In this document: one piece after another, positions 25,045-33,500 of the stretch
How the letters are laid out: every line of letters begins with the position of its first letter
Position numbering within the stretch: the stretch's first letter is position 1
Origin: Mycobacterium scrofulaceum
GTDB taxonomy: Bacteria; Actinomycetota; Actinomycetes; Mycobacteriales; Mycobacteriaceae
Assembly (NCBI RefSeq): GCF_001667885.1
Contig: NZ_LZJW01000132.1
Coordinates: forward strand, 62,001-126,000
Length of the DNA: 64,000 nucleotides
Direction of reading: 5' to 3'
Translations under genes and position numbers: made by a program
Notes under the pieces: generated by a model
Told to the model about the DNA's origin: nothing
Databases searched by the model: none
The model's input: only the letters and a program-made list of their open reading frames with translations

Positions 25045-27956
25045 GCGCACACTTCGATGACGCCCGCACCGACACGATTCCCGTGGCCGACGAACCGGTG
25101 CGGGAAAAGATTCCACGGATCATCCGAACGTTCGCCGTGCCGATCATTCTGGGCTGGATCGCCCTCATCGCGGTGCTCAACGTCGTCGTCCCCCAGCTGG
25201 ACGAGGTCGGCAAGATGCGCTCGGTGGAGATGACTCCCGACGACGCGCAGTCGGTCGTCGCGACCAAGCGCATGGGCGCGATCTTCAACGAGTACAAGTC
25301 GAACAGCTCGGTGATGATCGTGCTCGAGGGACAGAATCCCCTCGGCGCCGATGCCCACACCTACTACGACGAGATTGTCAGGAAGCTCGACGCGGACAAG
25401 AAGCATGTCGAGCACGTTCAGGACATGTGGAGTGATCCGCTGACCGGGGCGGGCGCCCAGAGCAACGATGGCAAGGCCGCCTACGTCCAGGTGTATTTGG
25501 CCGGTAATCAGGGTGAAGCCCTCGCCAACGAATCGGTCGAGTCGGTGCAGAGCATCGTCAAGAGCGTTACTCCGCCGCACGGGGTGAAGGCGTACGTCAC
25601 GGGGCCCGCGGCGCTGTCGGCGGATCAGCACACGGCAGGCGACCGTAGCCTGCAGCTCATCACGGCGGCGACGTTCACGGTGATCATCGGCATGCTGCTA
25701 CTGGTCTACCGGTCGGTCGTCACCGTGCTGCTCACACTGGTGATGGTGGTCCTCGAGCTCTCGGCCGCGCGAGGAATGGTCGCGTTCTTGGGTTACTACA
25801 AGATCATTGGACTCTCCACGTTCGCCACGAACCTATTGGTCACGTTGGCGATCGCGGCCGCCACCGACTATGCGATCTTCTTAATCGGGCGATATCAAGA
25901 GGCCCGCGCGGTCGGCGAGTCGCGTGAAGACGCGTACTACACGATGTACAAGGGCACCGCGCACGTGGTGCTCGGGTCGGGTCTGACTATTGCCGGCGCG
26001 ACCTTCTGCCTGCACTTCACCAACCTGCCCTACTTCCAGACGCTCGGCATACCACTGGCGATCGGCATGGTGGTCGTCGTGGCCGCGGCGCTCACGCTTG
26101 GGCCCGCGGTGATTTCGGTGGCGACCCGCTTCCGTAGGACGCTCGAACCCCGCCGCACACAACGCATTCGCGGCTGGCGCAAGATCGGCGCCATCGTGGT
26201 CCGTTGGCCCGGACCGATCCTGGTCCTGACTATCGGGATCGCCCTCGTGGGCTTGCTGACGCTGCCCGGATACCGCACCAACTACAACGACCGCAACTAC
26301 CTGCCGGCCGATCTGCCGGCCAACGAGGGTTACGCGGCCGCGGATCGGCACTTCTCGCAGGCGCGGATGAACCCCGAAGTGCTGATGATCGAAAGCGACC
26401 ACGATCTGCGCAACTCCGCCGACTTCCTGGTGATCGACAAGATCGCCAAGACGGTCTTCCGCGTGCCCGGAATCGGCCGCGTGCAGGCCATCACCCGGCC
26501 GCAGGGCACGCCGATCGAGCACACCTCGATCCCGTTCCAAATCAGCATGCAGGGCGTCACCCAGCAGATGAACCAGAAGTACCAGGAAGATCAGATGGCC
26601 GACATGCTGCACCAGGCCGACATGATGCAGACGACCATCGACAGCATGACCAAGATGCAAAGCATCACCGTGCAAATGTCCGAGGACATGCATCAGATGG
26701 TCAAGAAGATGCACGACATGACCATCGACATCAACGAATTGCGCCAGCACATGGCCGATTTCGAGGACTTCTTCCGGCCGATCCGCAGCTACCTCTACTG
26801 GGAACGGCACTGCTACGACATCCCGGTCTGCTGGTCGCTTCGTTCGGTTTTCGACGGCTTGGACGGCATCGACATCATGACCGACGACATCGAGAGCCTG
26901 CTGCCGATCATGGACCATCTGGACACGCTGATGCCCCAGATGGTGGCGCTGATGCCGTCGATGATCGAAAACATGAAGGCCATGAAAACGACGATGCTGA
27001 CCATGTATTCGACCCAGAAGGGTTTGCAGGACCAGCAGAACGAGGCGCAGAAGAACTCCAACGCCATGGGTAAGGCGTTCGATGCGTCCAAGAACGACGA
27101 CTCGTTCTACCTGCCGCCGGAGACCTTCAACAACGCCGAGTTCAAGAAGGGGATGAAGAACTTTATCTCCCCCGACGGCCACGCCGTGCGCTTCATCATC
27201 AGCCATGACGGCGATCCGATGTCGCAGGAAGGCATTTCGCACATCGGTGCCATCAAGAAGGCCGCCTACGAAGCGCTCAAGGGCACGCCGCTCGAGGGCT
27301 CGAAGATCTATCTCGCGGGCACGGCGTCGATCTACAAAGACCTCAGTGACGGCAACACCTACGACCTGCTGATCGCCGGAATCTCTTCCCTGTGCTTGAT
27401 TTTCATCATCATGCTGCTCATCACCAGGGGCGTGGTGGCGTCGGCGGTCATCGTGGGCACCGTCCTGCTCTCGCTGGGCGCATCGTTCGGCCTGTCGGTG
27501 CTGATCTGGCAACACCTCATCGGCATCGAGCTGCACTGGATGGTGCTCGCAATGTCGGTCATCATCCTGCTGGCCGTCGGCGCGGACTACAACCTGCTGT
27601 TGGTGGCGCGGTTCAAGGAGGAGATCTACGCCGGCCTGAACACCGGGATCATCCGATCGATGGGCGGCACGGGTTCGGTCGTCACCTCGGCGGGACTGGT
27701 GTTCGCCTTCACGATGATGACGATGGCGGTCAGTGAGCTGACGGTCATCGGCCAGGTCGGTACCACCATCGGATTGGGTCTACTGTTCGACACCCTGGTC
27801 GTACGGTCTCTCATGACGCCGTCCATCGCCGCGTTGCTGGGCAAGTGGTTCTGGTGGCCGCAACGGGTGCGGCAACGCCCGGTTCCGTCGCCGTGGCCCA
27901 AGCCGAGTGACCAGAAGGCAGCCGAGGAGACCGAATCATTGGCTCCCGCTAGGTAA
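25041..27956 (+). CDS. MmpL family RND transporter
   Basis: 971 residues with two six-helix RND halves. The proton-relay Asp-Tyr pairs are in ATDYAIFLIGRYQEAR (~275) and GADYNLLLVARFKEE (~847). The second periplasmic loop (about residues 500-720) carries a long, methionine-rich helical coiled-coil insert with two Cys (RHCYDIPVCW), as in the MmpL4/MmpL5 subgroup. Export of a lipid, siderophore or drug is likely. ATG 25041 overlaps the mmpS stop. The TetR-mmpS-mmpL order recalls the mmpS4-mmpL4 locus, but orthology is not claimed. Confidence 0.9.
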   Translation: MSAHFDDARTDTIPVADEPVREKIPRIIRTFAVPIILGWIALIAVLNVVVPQLDEVGKMRSVEMTPDDAQSVVATKRMGAIFNEYKSNSSVMIVLEGQNPLGADAHTYYDEIVRKLDADKKHVEHVQDMWSDPLTGAGAQSNDGKAAYVQVYLAGNQGEALANESVESVQSIVKSVTPPHGVKAYVTGPAALSADQHTAGDRSLQLITAATFTVIIGMLLLVYRSVVTVLLTLVMVVLELSAARGMVAFLGYYKIIGLSTFATNLLVTLAIAAATDYAIFLIGRYQEARAVGESREDAYYTMYKGTAHVVLGSGLTIAGATFCLHFTNLPYFQTLGIPLAIGMVVVVAAALTLGPAVISVATRFRRTLEPRRTQRIRGWRKIGAIVVRWPGPILVLTIGIALVGLLTLPGYRTNYNDRNYLPADLPANEGYAAADRHFSQARMNPEVLMIESDHDLRNSADFLVIDKIAKTVFRVPGIGRVQAITRPQGTPIEHTSIPFQISMQGVTQQMNQKYQEDQMADMLHQADMMQTTIDSMTKMQSITVQMSEDMHQMVKKMHDMTIDINELRQHMADFEDFFRPIRSYLYWERHCYDIPVCWSLRSVFDGLDGIDIMTDDIESLLPIMDHLDTLMPQMVALMPSMIENMKAMKTTMLTMYSTQKGLQDQQNEAQKNSNAMGKAFDASKNDDSFYLPPETFNNAEFKKGMKNFISPDGHAVRFIISHDGDPMSQEGISHIGAIKKAAYEALKGTPLEGSKIYLAGTASIYKDLSDGNTYDLLIAGISSLCLIFIIMLLITRGVVASAVIVGTVLLSLGASFGLSVLIWQHLIGIELHWMVLAMSVIILLAVGADYNLLLVARFKEEIYAGLNTGIIRSMGGTGSVVTSAGLVFAFTMMTMAVSELTVIGQVGTTIGLGLLFDTLVVRSLMTPSIAALLGKWFWWPQRVRQRPVPSPWPKPSDQKAAEETESLAPAR

Positions 27957-28731
27957 CCCACTCCGGTTGCCCGCCGGTGTCGACCGCGGAGAAGTCCTTG
28001 TGGCCCAGGCCGGCGGTGGTGCCGCCGTCGACGACGAACTCCGATCCGGTCGAATAGCTCGACTCGTCGCTGGCCAGGTAGACGACGAGGTTGGAGACCT
28101 CTTTGGGTTGGGCGATCCGGCCCAACGCGGTCTGGAAGATGTCTTCGGGGACCCACTCGGTCATCGGCGTCTTGATCAGCCCCGGATGGATCGAGTTCAC
28201 CCGGATTCCGCTGGGCCCGAGCTCAAGTGCGGCCGACTTGGTCAGCCCGCGGACGGCGAACTTCGTTGCGGTGTAGCCGTGGCAGGCGATGGTGCCGGCG
28301 ATGCCCTCGATGGAGGAGATGTTGATGATCGACCCGCGCCCGGCTTCCTTCATCGGCTTCACCACGGCGCGGATGCCCAGGAACACACCCGTCAGGTTGA
28401 TGTCGAGGATGCGCTGCCACTCCGAGAGCGCGTAGTCCTCGAACGTGCCGATGTTGATGATGCCCGCGTTGTTGACGAGCACGTCGAGATGGCCGAACTC
28501 GCTGAGCGCGGTGGCCACCGCCGCGTCCCAGTCCTCGGGCTTCGTCACGTCGAGGTGCAGATAGCGGGCCGCGTCACCGACCTCGTCCGCCACCGCCTTG
28601 CCCTCGTCGTCGAGGATGTCACCGAACACCACCTTGGCCCCCTCGGCCACCAGTGTTCGCACGTGTGAGGCCCCCATCCCCCGCGCGCCGCCGCTGATCA
28701 ACGCGACCTTGCCCGCCAACCGTTCTGCCAC
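27949..28731 (-). CDS. Short-chain dehydrogenase, FabG3/20-beta-hydroxysteroid type
   Basis: 260 residues, a classical SDR. It has the cofactor motif SGGARGMG (13-20), NNAG (87-90), and the catalytic Ser139/140, Tyr153 and Lys157 in YTATK. It ends in the STGSEFVVDGG motif. The overall pattern (LTGVFLGIRAV, ELGPSGIRVNSIHPG) resembles the mycobacterial FabG3 steroid dehydrogenase. GTG 28731 has AGGAGA upstream. Its end overlaps the mmpL end by 8 bases. It has its own promoter, so its link to the polyketide cluster is uncertain. Confidence 0.85.
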   Translation of the reverse strand: MAERLAGKVALISGGARGMGASHVRTLVAEGAKVVFGDILDDEGKAVADEVGDAARYLHLDVTKPEDWDAAVATALSEFGHLDVLVNNAGIINIGTFEDYALSEWQRILDINLTGVFLGIRAVVKPMKEAGRGSIINISSIEGIAGTIACHGYTATKFAVRGLTKSAALELGPSGIRVNSIHPGLIKTPMTEWVPEDIFQTALGRIAQPKEVSNLVVYLASDESSYSTGSEFVVDGGTTAGLGHKDFSAVDTGGQPEWVT

Positions 28732-28752
28732 TGCGATTCTCCTGTCGTGTGA

Positions 28753-28788
28753 GTCCTAAGCACCATACGTACAGGAGTCAACGTATGG
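28753..28788 (-). promoter_or_regulatory. Promoter with inverted repeat upstream of the SDR gene
   Basis: CCATACGT (28763-28770) and ACGTATGG (28781-28788) are perfect 8-base arms with a 10-base spacer. On the minus strand TTGACT (28781-28776) and TAGGAC (28758-28753) are 17 bases apart, so the palindrome overlaps the -35 and spacer, as a repressor site would. Confidence 0.5.
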
Positions 28789-28796
28789 CCATTGGC

Positions 28797-29642
28797 CTAT
28801 TTTTTGTCCGACCACCGGAAAACCATCAGGCAGGCGATCAGCCCGCCCACGCTCCACGCGGTCAGCACGACAAACGTCGGCCAGTGCTCCCAGCTGCCGG
28901 CCGGCTCGAAGGCAGCCATGTTGGGCGGCAGGAGCACCGATCGGAACCCTTGGGCCATCCACTTCACCGGGAAAATGGAGCCTAGGGTCAACATCCACGC
29001 CGGCAACGCGGCCAGCGGAACGTACGTGCCCGACACGAATTGCAGGGCAACCCCCGGTCCGTTGGTTATCACCGCCGCTGAAACCGCGGTGCTTGCGAAA
29101 TTGCTGACGAAAATGCCTAGCAACGAACAGCTGACGATGCCCATGAGGAATACCCAGGTCAGGGTGAACCATCCGAAGGCATCCGTCGGCAGATGAAGTT
29201 TGAAGACGAGCACACCCACCGATAGCAGAACGACGGCCTCGGCCAGGCTGGCGACGGCAACCAGGGCGATCTTTCCGACGAAATACGACGACGCGGTCGT
29301 TGGCGTCCCCCGGAGCCGTCGCAGTGCGCCGCTCTCACGGTCGGCGGCAACGCTGATACCGAGGTTGATGAAGGAGGTGGACAGGATCCCGTATGCGAGA
29401 ATGCTCGCCGCGAGAACGGCGCCGGTGCTGGTGTCGCTATGCGGCATCTTCGTCGAGAAGATCGAACCCAACAGGATGCCGATCACAGCAGGCATCGAAA
29501 ACGTGAGAACCAATTGCTCCGGCCGCCGGTAGAACATTTTCAGCTCGGGCACGATCCTCGACACCCCGATGCGAAGCGGACTCGGGAGCGCCGCCTCACC
29601 GTGGCGCTGCGGTGCTGGACTGCGCACTTGGTCGATGCCCAT
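28797..29642 (-). CDS. ABC-2 type exporter permease (DrrB-like)
   Basis: 281 residues from ATG 29642, which overlaps the ATPase stop by one base. Six hydrophobic segments are visible, with the ABC-2 pattern: a cytoplasmic N-terminus (VPELKMFYRRPEQLVLTFSMPAVIGILLG), DRESGALRRLRGTPTTASSYFVGK, then FVSGTYVPLAALPAWMLTLGSIFPVKW. The last is the usual loop of the daunorubicin/DIM exporter permeases. With the adjacent ATPase it forms a complete exporter, probably for the product of the upstream PKS. Confidence 0.88.
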   Translation of the reverse strand: MGIDQVRSPAPQRHGEAALPSPLRIGVSRIVPELKMFYRRPEQLVLTFSMPAVIGILLGSIFSTKMPHSDTSTGAVLAASILAYGILSTSFINLGISVAADRESGALRRLRGTPTTASSYFVGKIALVAVASLAEAVVLLSVGVLVFKLHLPTDAFGWFTLTWVFLMGIVSCSLLGIFVSNFASTAVSAAVITNGPGVALQFVSGTYVPLAALPAWMLTLGSIFPVKWMAQGFRSVLLPPNMAAFEPAGSWEHWPTFVVLTAWSVGGLIACLMVFRWSDKK

Positions 29643-30562
29643 CACGTCTCGCCGATCAGCTGCAGGTAGGCGTCTTCGAGCGTCGGGCGAGAAACCGTCA
29701 GCTGGGCCAGTTCTGCCCCGTCCTTCGACCGCTGCCTGATCAAGTCGGTCGGGCGGTCCGTCTGCTGCACGTGGACACGGCCCGCCTCCACCCACCGGAC
29801 CGTAGCGGCGGAACTGACGTACTCGGTCAGTTTTGCCGGTGAGTCGACCGCCACCACCCTGCCGCCGGCCAGGACTGCGACCCGGTCCGCCAGTGCGGCG
29901 GCCTCTTCCAGGTAGTGGGTCGTCAACAGGATGGTCGTGCCATCGCTCGCCAGCAATCTGATGAGATCCCAGAATCGTCGCCGGGCGTCGGGATCGAAAC
30001 CGGTCGTCGGTTCGTCCAGGAAGAGCAATTCGGGCATGCCGATGATGCCGAGCGCGACGTCCAGGCGACGACGCTGCCCACCCGACAGCGTCCTCACCCT
30101 AGAATCGGCCACCGAGGACAGCCCGACGAGTTCAAGGGTCTCCCCCGGATTACGCGCCCTCCCATAGCATTTCGTCAGCATCCCGACGGTTTCCGCCACG
30201 GTCAGCATCCCCGCGTCGCTGACTTCTTGCAACACGATGCCGATCTTGGCGCGCCAGCTGCGGCCGGCGGTTCCCGGATCCTCACCCAACACCCGCACGT
30301 AGCCGGCGTCCCGTTGTCGATGGCCCTCGAGGATTTCGATCGTCGTCGACTTTCCCGCGCCGTTGGGGCCGAGGATGGCGAAGATCTCGCCATGGCCGAC
30401 GTCCAGGTCCACATCGCGCACCGCCGACAAGTGCCCGTAGGCCTTTGACAAACCTCGAACGTGCACGGCGGCAGACGGCTCCGGAGCCATCTCCGCGGTT
30501 GGCTCAGGCTTCTCAGCCAGCCGCTCGGGTCGCGCCGACGGCGCCCGCCCAGGAGAACTCAC
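29642..30562 (-). CDS. ABC exporter ATP-binding protein (DrrA-like)
   Basis: 306 residues. It has Walker A GPNGAGKSTT, the Q-loop GIVLQEVSDAGML, signature LSGGQRRRLDVALG, Walker B ELLFLDEPTTGFDP, and the H-loop TTHYLEEA. The C-terminal extension (TVSRPTLEDAYLQLIGE) is typical of DrrA-type natural-product exporters. A ~30-residue Pro/Glu/Ala-rich N-terminal tail precedes the domain. GTG 30562 overlaps the PKS stop (GTGA), so translation is coupled to the PKS. Confidence 0.9.
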   Translation of the reverse strand: MSSPGRAPSARPERLAEKPEPTAEMAPEPSAAVHVRGLSKAYGHLSAVRDVDLDVGHGEIFAILGPNGAGKSTTIEILEGHRQRDAGYVRVLGEDPGTAGRSWRAKIGIVLQEVSDAGMLTVAETVGMLTKCYGRARNPGETLELVGLSSVADSRVRTLSGGQRRRLDVALGIIGMPELLFLDEPTTGFDPDARRRFWDLIRLLASDGTTILLTTHYLEEAAALADRVAVLAGGRVVAVDSPAKLTEYVSSAATVRWVEAGRVHVQQTDRPTDLIRQRSKDGAELAQLTVSRPTLEDAYLQLIGET

Positions 30563-33500
30563 GCCCGCGATCCCCCCGAATCCCGCTCGTCGACCGGCGT
30601 TTCGAGGTCGACCAGAAGTGCCCGCAGTTCCTCCTCGGACAACTGCTCCACCAAGCGGTCGATCTCGCCCGCTGCGGGGTGTTCCGGCCGGTGTTCGGTG
30701 ACGGCGGATGGGCCGGTGAGTTGAAGCCGGCTAAGTATCCGAGCGGCCAGCTCGTTGACGCTCACGCCCCTGAGCAGTTCCAGGACGGGAAGATCGACGG
30801 CGAACTGTGCGTGGATCCGGGCTCTGAAGTCCATTGCCATCATGGAGTCCAGGCCGAGGTCGTCGAGGGCGTCGTCGGGTCCGATGTCGGCCGGGGCGAG
30901 GTCGAAGACAGCGGCGCCGATTTGTCGAACAATGCGAGCGACCATGTCCACCCGGTCGGCTTCCGGGCATGCCGCGAGGGAATCCAATACGGACGTCTCA
31001 CCATCGGTTTCGGCGGGCGACGGTTCCGCCTCCCCCAGCTCGGAGAACATCGCCGGCAACTGTCCGACGAGGCCGACGCGACGGGCCCGTGTCCAGTCGG
31101 CGGTGATGGCGACGACGTTGGCAACTTGCTGATTGATCAGCCGGTCGAGGATCTGGGCACCCGCGGCTGGCGTGATCAGCTCGATCCCCCGTTGTGCGTA
31201 GATCTTTTCGAGCTTGAGCTCTTCGACCATGCCGACCGACCATGGACCCCAACCGATGGTCAGCGCCGGCAGTCCCGCGGCCCGTCGATGATGCGCGAAG
31301 GCGTCGAGGAACGCGTTGGCGGCGGCGTAGTTGCCCTGACCGGGTGATGCGATGACCGACCCCGCGGACCCGAACATCACGAAGAAGTCCAGCTGCTGCC
31401 CCTTGAAAGCGTTGTGCAACACGCGGGTACCGACGACTTTGGGCGCCATCACCTTGGCGAAGTCCGCTTCGGTCATGTTGACCAAGAGTTGGTCGTGGAC
31501 AGAGCCTGCGGCGTGAACGATTCCACGCACCGGCCGGCCGTCGTCTCGGATGTGCTCACTCAACCAAGCCTGCACCTGGTCGGCGTCGGTGATGTCGACG
31601 CCGGCGGTCGCTACTCGGGCGCCGAGGCGCTCGATCTGCCGGATCGCGTCGACGGTTGACCGGTGCTTGTCGTCTTGGGGCAGCGACGCCCAGCAGCTCC
31701 TTGGCGGCAGGACACTTCGGCTTAGCAGGGCGATATGCCGCGCTCCCCGCTCGGCAAGGTAGGTCGCGACGACGCGACCGAGCGCTCCCGCTCCACCCGT
31801 GACAACGTAGGTGGCATCGGGTGCGAGTTTGGTCGGGAAGGCTTTCGAGAGGCTGCTGGTCGAGCGAAGGCGCGGGACGAACGTGGTGTGCCCGCGGATG
31901 GCGATCTGATCCTCGGCGTCGTCGTCGAGAATGTGGTCACAGATGCGCGTTGCAGCCTCGAGGTGATCATCGGCGGTGGCGATATCGATCAGCCCGCCCC
32001 ATTGCTTGACCAATTCCTGGTGGCCCACGACGCGGCCGAGCCCCCAAATGGCCGCTTGGTCGACCGCGAGCGCTTCGGTTCCCAGTGCCGGTTGCGCGTT
32101 TGCGGTGATCAAGTAGAGGCGGGGCTGGACGGTGTCTTGCTCCGCGAGGAATTTCACGATATGCAGGACCGTGAAAACGCCTATGCGGTCGGCGCTTTCG
32201 ACCGAGTCATGTTGATCCGGTTCGGCGTCCGGATGTGCGGGCATATCCAGCGGCCAACAGTCGATGATCCCGGCAAGGTTGCCTTCTTTGCCGCAGTGGG
32301 TTTCGAGCAACTGACGTAACTGGCGCGGCTGTCTGGGATCGACCGCGTACCCGCCGTCGAATGCGGCGAGCGCTTCGACGGGCCGGTGCTCGACCACGCG
32401 GACGTGGTGCCCCTTGCGGCGCAGCTGCTCCGCGAGCGCTGAGCCGACACCACCCGCATCGACGAAGATGAGCCACGACATGCTCTCTGCGGCGATCGAG
32501 TTCTCCCGCTCATCGTGTGGAACACCGGTGTGCGCAACCCACTGGAGCTCGTAGAGCCCCTTGTCCACCCGCTCGGGCGACATGTGAGACGACGCAGCGA
32601 GCGATTGCACGGTGAAGCCGTTGAAGACAGCGAGCGGCTGCCCGCCGGTGAAGGTGACGGTGATGTCGCTCTCGATCTCGTCGGCGGTGGCCGACACGAC
32701 CCGTACATGGACGGTCATGTCTTCCTGCGCTGAGCCGTATACGGCGATTCGCCGGATTCGAACGGGGAGGTAGGGATTTTCGCTGGCCTCGCGCCCCAAA
32801 ATCGGCGCACCAAGGAGTGTCTGGAAGGCGCCGTCGATGAGGGCCGGATGGAATCGGTATCGGTCGACTTCGCCGCGCAACACTGCCGGAACGACGATTC
32901 GCGCCCTCGCCCAACCATTTCCGGCAGTCGCCCCGGAAATGGTCTGGAACGCCTCGCCATACGTCAAGCCGACGGCTTGGGTACGGGCGTAGAACTCCTC
33001 GCCGCCGATCGTGGTGGTCTCGCCCCCGCCGATGAGGCTGTCGCAACGCTCAGGCGATCTCGGAAGTATGTTGAGTTCAGCGGTCGCCGTCAGCGTCCAC
33101 TTCAGTTCCCCGCCCGCGGTCGCAGTGAAGGCGGTGAATTCCAGTGCGCCAGTGTCCTGGTCGAGGGTCGTCCTGAGTATGGGGTCACAAGTGTCGTCGA
33201 GAACGAGAGCCCGTCTCAGCGTCAGGTTCTCAACGCTGTGGTCCGCCGTACCGTAGGTTTCCTGCCCGGCCGCCAGGGCCATTTCGATGAATACCGCTCC
33301 GGGTACCAGAACACTGCCCTGAACCCGGTGATCCGCGAGGAAAGGCAACATCGCGGTGCTCAACTCCACTTCCCAGGTGGGATGCACCGCGCCGCCCACC
33401 GGTTGCCCGAGCAGGGGATGCACCGGGTTGTAGTGCAGGTCCTCCGCGGCTTCCTGGGTCTCGTTCCAATACCGTTTGGACTGCCAGGGATACAGCGGGA

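Noticed and set aside
25881..27536. 551-codon open frame antisense to mmpL
   Set aside because: Arg/His/Asp-rich shadow of a high-GC gene; the opposite strand encodes a clear RND transporter.
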